Source: Neocallimastix lanati (nom. inval.) (lineage: Eukaryota > Neocallimastigomycota > Neocallimastigomycetes > Neocallimastigales > Neocallimastigaceae). Taken from it: a stretch of DNA of 35,000 nucleotides. How positions within the stretch are numbered: the stretch's first letter is position 1; each line of letters opens with the position of its first letter. The stretch is taken from contig JACVTC010000071.1 in NCBI GenBank assembly GCA_016946835.1, positions 835,001-870,000 of the forward strand. Direction: 5' to 3'. Below, piece after piece: positions 11,063 through 21,726 of the stretch. The translations under genes and the position numbers were made by a program. Below the pieces are notes generated by a model. The model was given only the letters and a program-made list of their open reading frames with translations. It ran no database searches and was not told the DNA's origin.

Positions 11063-12308
11063 ATTTTTATAAAAAGAAAAAAAAAATAATTATAATATAT
11101 AAAAATTCAAATTCAAGTTCTTAAATATTATTTCATCATAAAATATAATTAAATTTTTTTAAATACATTTAAAGTTTTCTTCTTTTTTATTTATACATTA
11201 ATATAAAAATTATTAAATATAATATTTAAATTAAATAAAAAAAACTTTTATATTTTTGACAAAAGAAAATATTCTGATTAAATTTCTATAATAATTGATT
11301 TAAAAAAGAAAAAAACATAGTTTATAATAAACACAATATTAGACATAAAATGTATAACATAATTTTTATAATTTTGTAAATACGTGAATAGTTCATAATT
11401 ATCTTTATATATATATTTATATTTATATAATTTTAATGTTAATGTTTATTTTATTATATTTTTTATCATTTTGTAATTTCTATTTTATAATAATATTATT
11501 TACATTATTTTATTATTATACTTTTAATATACTAATAATAAATATTATTTAAATTAAATATAAATATTTTAGAGTTAGGCAAAATTATAAATATAAATAT
11601 AATTATAAATATATACATTTTTCTTATATTTCATTCTTTATCTTATAAGGTTTATCATAGGACCAAGTTAATATTTAATAAGGAATTAGATACTAACAAA
11701 TTTTATTTCTTATAGTAATTTTTTATAAATTTATTTAATTTCCTTTTAATAAATAGTTTCCTTTTAAAGAATAATAAATATATATACTCAACATATTATA
11801 TTTACACAATTAAATAAAAACAATAAAAATATAATATATATAAATTCTAGGCTATAATTTCTATATAGAAAATAAAAAAGATTTATTTTATTGATTAACC
11901 AAAATATAAATAATATTTATCAACATTAAATAAATCCTTTTTATTTTCAATGTATTTAAAAATTATTTTTAGCTAAATAAAGATTTTATTTGAAGAACAA
12001 AGTTTTATTTCCATAGTCATTAATTATGTATAACTATTAATATATATTATTATAATAATGATGGATAAAATTAAAAAAAAAAAAAAAGAATAAAAATAAA
12101 TAAATTCAATAAATGAATTTATTAAAAATATAAATAAAATTTATCTACATATTTAAAAAATAAATAAAGTATATAATACAAGATATTTAAGAAATAAAAA
12201 AAAATATTTAAATATTTAAAATAAAGTTTTATAAATAAACACTATGAAATCTATATTATTAGTATTATTTTTACTTTAGCTATGAACGCTATTTTAATAT
12301 TAAATAAA

Positions 12309-12353
12309 TACAGAGATTGATTACATTCAATAAGAATGAAATCAATCTCTGTA
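12309..12353. repeat. Near-perfect 45-nt hairpin
   Basis: TACAGAGATTGATT (12309-12322) is the exact reverse complement of AATCAATCTCTGTA (12340-12353). Inside, after an A/A mismatch, CATTC (12324-12328) pairs with GAATG (12334-12338) around the loop AATAA. That makes 19 base pairs with one mismatch. The stem is richer in G/C than the surroundings. It could be a tiny fold-back element, a hairpin RNA or a terminator-like structure; no gene is adjacent. Confidence 0.85.
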
Positions 12354-12840
12354 AAAATGGATTTGATTTAAATATTACCTAAAATAGTAAATGATATTAC
12401 ATATAATATTTGGTAATATTATGAAATTATAAAAGTGAATTAAATTTATTTTATTGATAATTATAAATATAAGTACATTATATTTAATTACTTTTTTAAA
12501 AAAAGAAAAAAAAAATTTAGTTCTTTATAAATTATTTTTTTTTAAAATTATATTTTAATATCTATATATATATGTCTACATTTAATTATTTTTATTTTTA
12601 AAATATTTTATTGTATTTCGTTATATTTATTTTTTCATTTTATTATTATTATTATTATTTTATTATACTCATTAAATTATAATATTTTTATTATTTTATT
12701 ACACTTAATGAATTTTATATTACTTATTTTTACTTTATTTATTACTCTTTATATTATTTTTAATTTCTTTATTTTAAAATGTATTTTTATTAATAGTTAA
12801 TACATACCGGTTTCATACTCAATTAATCAATATATATATT

Positions 12841-13194
12841 TGCCATATTATAATGGTTTTTTTTTTTTTTTTTTTTTTTTTTTTGATTTTGTTTTATAGT
12901 ATTTATTTTATATTATTTATTTTATATTTTTTTTTTTTTTTTAATTTTATGGCATTTATTTTATATTATTTTATTGTAAATTATTTTATTGTAAATTATT
13001 TTATTGTATATTATTATTCTTTATTTCTTTCTTTCTTTTCTTTTTTTTTTTTTTTTTTTTATTTTTTTTAATTTAAATTTATTAAACTTTGATTTATTAT
13101 TTTATGGTATCTTATTTTTATATTTTTCTTTTTTTTTCTTTTTTTTTTTATTTTTATTTTTTTTTTTTTGATAAATAAATAAATAAATAAATAA

Positions 13195-13246
<52 letters not shown>

Positions 13247-13266
13247 AAATAATAAATAATAAATAA

Positions 13267-13297
<31 letters not shown>

Positions 13298-13419
13298 ATA
13301 TTTTAAGTTGTATTTAAAATAATAATGAATTATTAATAAATATTTTTTTTTTTTCATAACCGCAATTATTGCGAGCTTTAATCTTTATTTATTTTAAAGG
13401 TAGAAATATATAAATTATA

Positions 13420-13460
<41 letters not shown>

Positions 13461-13491
13461 CCTATTTACATTATTGAAATTTCAAAATTAT
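12841..13491. repeat. Low-complexity T tracts, (AAAT)n and (TA)n microsatellites
   Basis: T runs at 12855-12884 and 13028-13061 are followed by a long (AAAT)n array (about 13171-13301, with AAT phase slips) and a (TA)n run (about 13422-13450). Open frames across these are translated low complexity only. The array lies just outside the LINE insertion that begins at 13506. Confidence 0.85.
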
Positions 13492-13505
13492 AACTTTTAA
13501 TTAAT
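13492..13505. repeat. Target-site duplication of the LINE, left copy
   Basis: AACTTTTAATTAAT, identical in all 14 bases to 16499-16512 at the other end of the element. It directly abuts the T run that is the complement of the poly(A) tail. The right edge is uncertain by about one base because it ends in T. Confidence 0.9.
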
Positions 13506-16498
13506 TTTTTTTTTTTTTTTTTTTTTAGACAGGGAAGAGAATACACTTCCAAAAACTTTATTAAATTTTATTTTAAAAAATACATGTAGGTGAAAAGTAC
13601 ATTAGAAATTAAAAATAAAAAATTAAAAAATAAAAAATAAAAAATAAAAAAGCTCGAAAATACTATGTATTTCGGCAAGTTGTACTATGCGGGAATTTTA
13701 CCCTTCCTATCAAATAAAAAAGAAATAAAATTTAGAAGTAACATCCTTAAAATAGATAGTGTGGTGTCCACTAAACTCTCCCCGGATTCATCATTTATTG
13801 AGCTACTAGGGCGAGAATCACCCTTCGTAGTAATAGATGATAATCCTGTATTTTCATTATGCCTTATCAGTACGACGTCGACGCTCTTGGTTAAGTTTGA
13901 TATTTTGCAATACCTATCAAATAATAGCTCAAACGAACTACTTATGATAGGTATTGCATTTGTTAAGAATTCCGCCAAGCCCACAATTTTTGGAACAGGT
14001 GACTCAGATGAACCTTTGAAAAGTAGTTCATTTAAATGTCTCTGTTCCCCACTATCGAAATGTAGTTCATTTAAAACTAAAGTCCCACCAAGAAGGAACA
14101 AGTATATATAATGATTGATATAATCTTCAAAATCAGAAATAGAGTCATAGGAAGAAAGAGGATTAAACGCTCTAATCTTCCTAAGGAATAAAACATAGAG
14201 ATCATCGATGAAATTTAAAGAATTCCATCTAAAAGATGCAAAAGCATCGCATTTAAAAATCCAATGTTCAAAAGATTGATTACCTTCACCACAACATGGG
14301 CAGGACTTTGGACAATCTTCTGAAACTCTACCCATTCTAATAGCAATAGTAGTATTGTATTTATAACCACAGCGTAAACGTATAATCCACGAAAATCCTA
14401 AGTTGAATTGGGGATATTTTAAGCTAAGCATTATTATAGCTTTATTGTTTGAGAACTTGTTACTATCGTAGTTTTGACCTTTAATACCTTGAAATCTGGA
14501 AACTGATTTCCAGTAACGTTCTATAATATCGTCATATTTTACACATTTATATTTTTTGATTTTTTTATATAGTGTTCTAGATTCATTAGTCCAGGAATAA
14601 TAAGGCATTTTGGGAATAGATTTAATAAGATCCTTTATGATACAGTTTGATTTACTCCATTTTGCAAATGATTTAATCTGTAAGGCTGCGCAGATACCAG
14701 CAATAGGAGGGATGCTTAGATCTCGAGATAAAGCATAAGTACTCATTGTTGAATTATGTCTAATATAGTCATTGTTTTCTGTATTTGTTTTACCATTTTT
14801 AGAGAAGGAACCGATACACCAAAATAGACCAGTATTAATTAATGTTTGAATTCTAGCCGTTCTAGATTTGTTTGAACCAAGTAAAGGAGAATAATAAATT
14901 ACTTTACTAATAACAAAGGATTGAAGAACTTTTTTCTTGTATACAATAGGAATAAGTTTATTTGAAAAGAAACGTGTAAATGAAAGAAGGGATTTTCTAA
15001 CTTTAAAATGCATGTGAGATATAATGTGTTCTAGTAGGAGATCATCTGAAAAAGGAATACCAAGATAGACATAACTAGAAACTTTAGGAATATCATTCTT
15101 TCCTAAATAGAAGGTTGGATCACTATAGTTTGGAGGAGGTTGGAAGTTCATTGGTTTTATAACCATAGTTGCACACTTTTCAATACCAAAAGTCATTTCA
15201 TTTAAATTAGCCCATTTATGTACCTTTTTTAATAATTTTTCTAAATTTTTTGCACTTGGAGCAATGAGAACAACATCATCAGCAAAGAGTCCACCACAAC
15301 ACTTTTTTCTTCCAACATTAACACCATACTTTTCACAGTCATTTAGTATATCATTGATGAATAAATTGAATAAGATTGGAGATAAAGGACAACCTTGACG
15401 AACACCTCTTTTAATAGGAAATTCATTTGATAACATTGAAGCAAATCGAGCACGTGCTTTAGATGAAGTATATAAATTACAAAGAAAATCAAAACATTTA
15501 CCGCGTACTCCATAGTGATATAATTTAGTAAGAATGTTAAAAATAGGAACTGAATCATAAGCTTTTTTAAGATCTAAAAAAGCTAAATATGTGAATTTTC
15601 CTTGGAATTTTCTTCTTTGACAAATTTCTCTAACGGAAATGAATAAACTAATGCATTCTTCGCGGTTGCGAAATCCAAATTGTTCAGGTCTAATGAAATT
15701 GTGTGAGAGTGCGTAAGTAGATATTCTATCTGTTATAATTTTTGAAATGATTTTTAGTCCAACGTTAATGAGAGAAATACCTCGATAATTACTACAATCT
15801 GATAGGTCACCCTTCTTAGGAATTGATACAATAGAAGCTGAGTTCCATTTTTTAGGAAATGACCCATTCCATATTTTATTAAATATCAATTTTAGACACT
15901 TTCCAGCAGCAGGATGTGATTCTAGTAATTCTTCGTTACAAAAAAGAGCTTTGTAGAATTCAATCGGAATACCATCGGGGCCGGGTGCTTTGTTATTTTT
16001 CATCGATGAAATAGTTTTTTTAATATCTTCAATCGTAATAGGACCATTTATATTCCAGGTAGTGGATCTAAGACTAATATTCCTTAAAGCATGATTCCAG
16101 TAATTACGATTAAGGCTGTGACCTGAGGGATCCGAAGCAAGATCTTTATAATATTCAGCCCATCTATCTAATTGCTTTGAAGGAGAGATAATATCTTGAC
16201 CAAACTTAGATTTAATGCAAGTAAGGGAGGTAGATGAATATGATGGTTTAGCCATTTTCTTTAAACATCTCCAACCATTTTTGAAATCTTTATTCAAAAA
16301 ATAATTACCTATTTTTACTATATTAGCCTTAAATCTAGCAGAACGAAATTTACTCTTAGTTTTCTTGATTAATTTGCAAAGTTTTTCATATTTATTAAAT
16401 TGTTCAAGGTAATTATCAACATTTTCACAATTAAAGTAAGGCTTAATATTCCGAAATGCAATATGTTTTTCATGAGATAGTTTTTTAATGTAATAAGG
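13506..16498 (-). mobile_element. 5'-truncated non-LTR retrotransposon (LINE) insertion
   Basis: Read on the minus strand the element begins inside its protein-coding region at 16498, runs through a reverse-transcriptase frame to a TAG at 13685, has a 3' UTR of about 160 bp with an A-rich part (about 13611-13651), and ends in a poly(A) tail of about 22 A (13505-13526 on the plus strand as T). Perfect 14-bp direct repeats flank it (13492-13505 and 16499-16512). This is the textbook product of target-primed reverse transcription with premature stopping, so the copy lacks its 5' end, including the endonuclease domain. The uninterrupted frame argues for a young insertion. Confidence 0.93.
13685..16498 (-). 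pseudogene. LINE ORF2-type protein, 5'-truncated: reverse transcriptase plus C-terminal zinc knuckle
   Basis: The frame is open for about 938 codons from the element's 5' break. The first Met-like codon often called, at 16297, is a TTG and not the natural start, because about 67 more codons upstream are in frame and read as LINE protein. Reverse-transcriptase blocks appear in order: NKAPGPDGIP, then the motif A Asp in FLDLKKAYDSVP, motif B GVRQGCPLSPILFNLFIND, and the catalytic pair in FADDVVLIAPS. A thumb/connection region follows, then a zinc knuckle (CPCC, with H and C about 10 residues on, near 14255-14325) and a C-terminal tail. An apurinic-type endonuclease should precede the RT in an intact element and is absent here because of truncation. 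No frameshift or stop is seen. It might still be transcribed, but it cannot nick its own target. Confidence 0.9.
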
Positions 16499-16512
16499 AA
16501 CTTTTAATTAAT
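16499..16512. repeat. Target-site duplication of the LINE, right copy
   Basis: AACTTTTAATTAAT, identical to 13492-13505. The bases outside (GG before on the element side, ATTTACC after in the flank) differ from those around the left copy, which fixes the boundary of the element at 16498. Confidence 0.92.
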
Positions 16513-16610
16513 ATTTACCGAACAAAAAAAATTAAATAAATTGTAATATATACTCATATTTTAATGAACAGAATTTTTTTTATCATTATTTATTTTAATA
16601 TTACAAAGAT

Positions 16611-16641
<31 letters not shown>

Positions 16642-16860
16642 TATTTTTATTAATATTTTTTTTATTTTCTTATTTATTTATTTATATATTAATATATTTA
16701 TTTATTTTCTTATTTATTTATATATTTATTCATTTATTTTTATTTATACATGTTTTATTTATTTATTTGTTTAATTTTTTAATATTATAATTAAAAAAAA
16801 AATTTATTTAATTATAATTTATAATTAATAAAGATGTATATATATTTAATACATGATTTA
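16513..16860. other. T-rich spacer with (TTTA)n
   Basis: No gene is seen. (ATTT)n arrays at about 16613-16640 and 16670-16770 and A/T runs fill the space between the LINE 5' junction and the 3' end of the next gene. Confidence 0.7.
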
Positions 16861-17424
16861 TTAAATGAATCTATTAGTTCGTCTAATATAATCTACAATC
16901 ATAAATATTAAAGTATAATCTACATTTCCAGCAATTTCTATTTTAGATTTAGTGGATTGGTATAAAATTTTGCAAATAGGTTGTTCATTGTCTTTTTTAT
17001 TTAAATGATAAATATAAAAACAACTTGGACTTCTAGATTCACAGTATATCTCTAAAAAATCTTCTTCTCCAGTTTCTTCATTGATAAACTCAGCTTTGAA
17101 GCTAGGAGTTGGAATATCTTTTAAATTATATTTAAAAATTATTCTTTTTTGTTTATTATACTTTATAAATTTAATATCATATTCAGTAGAACTTAAATAA
17201 GCGTTTGGTTTGACATGTAATATTTTTGAATTATTAGAATCATAAAGTTCTACACAATTTTTTAAATAATGATATTTCATTTTATATAATATTTTATCAT
17301 TTTCATCAAGGATAATAAAATCTGAATTTGTAATATTTTTTTCCATATAAAATGAACTTTCATGATTTGAAATAAATTCTTTGTCATAAAAAGTAATTAT
17401 ATTTTCAGAATTTAAGGAAACCAT
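16861..17424 (-). CDS. Second LURP-one-related / tubby C-terminal-like protein
   Basis: A 187-residue intact frame with ATG at 17424 and stop at 16861. It shares the plan of the protein at 9661-10260: early strand-turn-strand FIILDENDKILYKM, then ELYDSNNSKILHVK, several further strands, and a C-terminal EIAGNVDYTLIFMIVDYIRR that matches the GVD.alil closing helix of LOR proteins (here N replaces the usual G-V context). There is no signal peptide. The two copies are strongly diverged, so duplication is old or they are members of a larger family. Function is unknown. The LINE lies immediately downstream of it on the same strand and does not disrupt it. Confidence 0.6.
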   Translation of the reverse strand: MVSLNSENIITFYDKEFISNHESSFYMEKNITNSDFIILDENDKILYKMKYHYLKNCVELYDSNNSKILHVKPNAYLSSTEYDIKFIKYNKQKRIIFKYNLKDIPTPSFKAEFINEETGEEDFLEIYCESRSPSCFYIYHLNKKDNEQPICKILYQSTKSKIEIAGNVDYTLIFMIVDYIRRTNRFI

Positions 17425-17697
17425 TTTATTTTAACTATATATGTAAATACTAAATGATATATTTTATTTCTTTTTATTTTTTTTTATTTTTTTTTATTTT
17501 TTATTTTATTTTTTTTTTATTTTTTTATTTTTTTTTTATTTCTTTTTATTTTTTTTATTTCTTTCTATTTTTTTTATTTTTTTTACCTATTTATTTTAAT
17601 TTTTTTCTTATTTTTATTTTAATTTTTTTCTTATTTTTTTTTTTTTTTTTACCTTTTTATATTTTTTTTTTATATTTTTATATTTTTTTACCTTTTG

Positions 17698-17734
<37 letters not shown>

Positions 17735-18776
17735 TATGTATATTTTAAACTTTAATTATATAATATTTTTTAATTATTAGAATTGAAATATTATAAATAT
17801 AAAATAATTAAATAAGTAATAATTAATTAATAAAATAAAATAAATATTTTTAGTGGAAAATCCATACTAATTCGTACCACCTTTTGTTAATATTCGAAAT
17901 TCTAAATGAATTTATCAACCGCATGTGATTAATTAAATAATAATGCCTTAGAATTTAAGAACTTCAAATTTTTATTAATTTAAGGCTAATTATTTCCAAA
18001 TACAAAATTTTCTCTCCTTTTTTATTAAGTAATAGATAAAATACAATTTTTAAATTTTATTCTAGAACATTTTAAATTTGATGCATTTTTATGAAGTGTT
18101 GCTTTTTAAAATTTTAATAAATAAATTTGTAAATAAATAATTTTATAGAACAAATTAACTAAAATAAAAAGAATTTCTACTTAATAATTAAATATATTTT
18201 ACAGTTTGAAAAAAAAAAAATTTTTACTGTTAGAATGTAAACTATAAAAAATAAAAAAAATAAAACTATATTACTAATGATTTATCTACATATTAACTCA
18301 TTCATTAATTTATATAATAAAACATATTTAATTGTTATTTACTTATACATTTATTTAATTTTTCATATATTAATTTTTTTTTTTCTTTTTTTATTATTTT
18401 TTTCTTATAATAAATTTTTTGTTTAATTTTTTGTGTAATTAAAAAAAATTTTATTTTGTCTTTAAATGAACCATCCAAAAATGTAATAATTGATCATAAA
18501 TTTAATGTTTAAAAATTTTGAAAATGAAGTAATCTAAATTATTAAATATTAAACTTAATATATTAAATTTTTAATTTATATTTTTAACAAATAATTTTAA
18601 TGAATGTAACTTTAATTTATATTTAATTTTGAATTTTAATGGCTTATAAATTACATTACATTAATTTTAATATAACAATATATTACAAGATATATTAATT
18701 TTAATTTAAATTTTAATGTATATAAAAATATAAATATTGTAATATGGTAAAGGATAAATTATATTAATAAATAATA
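17425..18776. other. Spacer with long T-rich low-complexity tract
   Basis: From 17458 to about 17735 the plus strand is nearly all T with scattered A and C; an open frame across it is low complexity. From about 17860 to 18010 the composition is slightly more even, but no frame, RNA or repeat is recognised. The remainder is A/T. Confidence 0.65.
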
Positions 18777-18870
18777 ATAGTTACAATAATAATAATAATA
18801 ATTTATAACAATAATAATGATAATGATAATGATAACAGTGAATAATAATAATAATAATAAATAATAATAA
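18777..18870. repeat. (AAT)n microsatellite abutting the truncated transposase copy
   Basis: AAT and GAT trinucleotide repeats with a few interruptions (ATAATGATAATGATAATG, then AATAATAAT) end where homology of the MULE relic begins at about 18871. The 3' half of that element is missing at this point. Confidence 0.85.
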
Positions 18871-19664
18871 ATTAGATATGTCTTTTTCGAAATAACAATG
18901 AAAATTTTTTGGAATAATTATAGTATTATTGCCATACTTATTAGATTTTTTTTTTCTTCAAATAACATTTAATAAGTAGTTCTTTACTTATTTTTTAATA
19001 TCGAAAAAGAAGTAGTATAAAAACTATTTAAATCTTTAATATAAGTTCTAGTAATGAACACTTGATTACTAAATTTAGGTGAATATAAAAAGTACCTTCT
19101 GCATATATATCTTTATTATATTTCATAAATAATTTTTCCCGGAATGGGGATTGAAAGATTATTAAATTTAGATTCTTGAATATCATAAAATTTTCATTTC
19201 TTTAATTTTATAATATTTTGATTCATCAAGAAATTCATCAAAACTTTGCTCCCGAGGTAATTGTATATTTATTTCTCTTGTTATTTGGGATTTAATTGTT
19301 ATATATTCAGGACATATAAATCCCATTTCTTGTGAAACTTTATGTAATATATATTTAGTTTTTATACCCAATGGAATTGAACTTTTTCTAAAATCTTTAA
19401 TTTTTTATTTTACAATTTAATATAGATGCATCAAATTCTTTTTTAAGATAATTATATAAACTTTCATATTTTAAAATTTCCTTTTTGTCGTTTAAAATAA
19501 TGAAAGATTTACATTTATTTAAAATTTTATATTCGGTACATTTATAATACTTTAAAATAATGTTTTTTTTAGATGAAAAATTAAATTTATATTTTTTTGT
19601 TAATAATAATTTGTTTTTTTCCTCTATTAGTTTCCCTTATTTCAATATTTATATTTACTTCCAT
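18871..19664 (-). pseudogene. Truncated FLYWCH/MULE-type transposase relic (copy 2)
   Basis: The minus strand carries a decayed relative of the protein at 31041-32474. The start matches at ATG 19664: an N-terminus with NIEIRETNRGKKQIIINKK, against NIKIEISETNRGNKQIIINKK in the other copy. Frames then shift several times. Matching blocks include the FLYWCH Cys region (KCTEYKILNKCKS), GFICPEYITIKSQI, and a later block with FITRTYI. The FLYWCH His-x-His pair is Tyr-x-Tyr here (SLYNYL against SLHNHL), and the transposase Asp in HCDFEQ is Tyr (HCYFEK), so both the zinc site and the catalytic site are lost. Homology ends at 18871 in an AAT repeat, removing the rest of the catalytic domain. It is a dead copy. 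Confidence 0.85.
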
Positions 19665-19863
19665 TTATAATAAAATATTTTTTTCCATTTATAATAAAAT
19701 AATTTAATAAAATATTTAAATAAATATATCTAATTAAATATGCTTGGTTTATAATCTTTTAAATAAATATTTTATTTTAATTATTTTTTATTTGTTATTA
19801 ATATTAAGTAATTTATCATTTATTTAGTTTATTTAATTATGAATAAATTAGTTTTAATTATTT

Positions 19864-19914
<51 letters not shown>

Positions 19915-20410
19915 ACAACAATATGAACGTCAAATCTAGAAATGCAACTTTTCGAAATGCACCTCATCTGTTTTTTATTAATATCTAATTATTAATATAT
20001 TTATTAAATTAGAAAAATACATAAAATAATAATTAAAGTAAAAACTTTAAAGAAATTTTTTTATTAAAATAAAAAGATGTAAAAAATATTATGGATTAAA
20101 AAAACATAAAAATATTTATATCTAAAAATCATAAATTAATAAGTAAATAAATAAATAAATAAATATTATAAATATAGAGTTATTTTTAAAATTAAAAAAA
20201 AAATATAAATAGATAAATATAAATATAAATATTTTATATAAATTTTAATTATTTACATAAATTTATTTTATTTAAAATAAATTATTATTAAATATATTAT
20301 TAATTTTTTTTTTATTTAATATTATTATAACTTTAGATGAAAAAGAAAATATTATAATTACTTATTCCAGCAGTTTATTATATTAAGTAAAAGATTTTCA
20401 AAAGATTTGA
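19665..20410. other. AT-rich spacer with 45-nt T run and GAAATGCA words
   Basis: A pure T run of 45 nt spans 19866-19910. Just after it GAAATGCA occurs twice in 25 bp (19939-19946 and 19954-19961), the second as CGAAATGCACC, a word also found at 34423-34433. No gene is visible. Confidence 0.6.
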
Positions 20411-20695
20411 GAACTCCATTATGATTTATATTTATCTGACAAACAAATTGGTACGGTGTTATCAAATGATATAAACTTCGTTGTTTGTATGGAAATCATC
20501 GTAGCGGATGTTTATTATTAAATATGTGTAATTGTTTCAAGAATATAATCAGAAGAAATAGATGTCAATGAAGTTTTTAGAAAGATTGATTTTGTGAATA
20601 AAAAGAAAAATAAAGTTAACGGATTTAATGGTAGTATACAGTATACAGTAATTTGTTAACGACTTAAAAATTATGACCTGACTAATTTCAATTAA
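20411..20695 (+). pseudogene. Unrecognised coding relic with in-frame TAA codons
   Basis: One plus-strand frame (phase of 20423) stays protein-like over about 95 codons and is cut by several TAA codons before ending at TAA 20693-20695. Between stops it reads LYLSDKQIGTVLSNDINF, then EEIDVNEVFRKIDF and NKKKNKVNGFNGSIQY, with normal hydrophilic and hydrophobic alternation and more even base use than the flanks. The surroundings have no such frame. No family is recognised. It lies 1 kb upstream of the adenylation-domain relic in the same orientation and could be part of the same lost gene region, but nothing proves this. Confidence 0.4.
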
Positions 20696-21726
20696 AAAAA
20701 AAAGAAAATGAATATTACACTTCTTTTTATATAATTACAAAAAAAAAAAAAAAAAAAATAGATTTTCCAATTTAGAGCTATTCAATAAGAATATTCTATT
20801 TAAATTTGTAATAACTGTAAAGAAAATTAGCACTAATTTCTAATAAATAAAATTATTTTTATAGAGTAATATAACAATAGAATTATGAGAATTATGGCAA
20901 AATTAAAATTGATAATAAAGTTTTTAATGATTCTTTCAAAATATAATTTAACTATATTCTTCTATTATTTAATTTATATCTCTATAGTAAAAAAAATTTT
21001 AAAATAAAAAAATTAAAAAAAAAAAAAAATTGATATTTATATGTGAATTATACTTTTTTAAAAGTAATAATATATTTTAAAATTTATTAGAATTAAATCA
21101 ATTCATAAACATTATGATTATATTTTATATAAAAAAAAATTTTTTTTTTTTATATAAGAACAAAGATCTTTTTTTTTTTTTTTTTTGATCTAAAAAATTT
21201 CAAAATATATTTCCCATAGTTAATATTATATAATAATATTATTATGATAATTTAATGAAAATTTTTTTAATGACATATATATTAATATTATTATAAAAAA
21301 AATAAAAATAAAATAAAATAAAAAAAAAAAAAAAAATCAAATGAAATAAAATAAAAAATAAATTTTAATGATATAGAATATCATATTTTATAAATAATTA
21401 AAATAATAAAAATTATATTAAATAAATTATTCTTATTAAAAAATTTAATAATTATATAAATATATAAAATAGTATATTTTAGTATAAAAATATTTAAAAA
21501 AAATTAAAAAAAAAAATAAAAAGTTAAAAATAAAATATAGAAAATATATTGATATCTTTAATATAAAAATAATTTAAATAAATTAAAACAAAAAAAAAAT
21601 TAAACTTTTAATTTAATAATATATTATATAATAAAATTAATTCATTATAATAATAATAAAAAAAAAAAAAAGATTAATTTTATTAATAGATTCTATAAAA
21701 CTATATTTAAATCATAAATTCAAAAT
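20696..21726. other. AT-rich spacer without visible genes
   Basis: Poly(A) tracts (about 20740-20758, 21317-21336) and T runs with short mirror symmetry near 21132-21186. No frame or structured RNA is recognised. Confidence 0.65.

Larger units (their letters stand above)
10261..12840. other. Gene-free A/T spacer of 2.6 kb
   Basis: No coding frame was found on either strand. The stretch holds a 31-bp minisatellite (10939-11062) and a perfect hairpin (12309-12353), listed separately. The rest is A/T with short A, T and TA runs. Confidence 0.65.

Noticed and set aside
12853-13357. Two open frames rich in Phe, Tyr, Ile and Leu on opposite strands
   Set aside because: They are translations of T runs and the (AAAT)n array; no protein-like composition.
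13665-14111. 148-codon plus-strand frame opposite the LINE
   Set aside because: Antisense shadow of the reverse-transcriptase gene, which has clear family motifs on the minus strand.
17454-17780. 108-codon Phe-rich plus-strand frame
   Set aside because: Pure T-rich low complexity; open only because stop codons need A.
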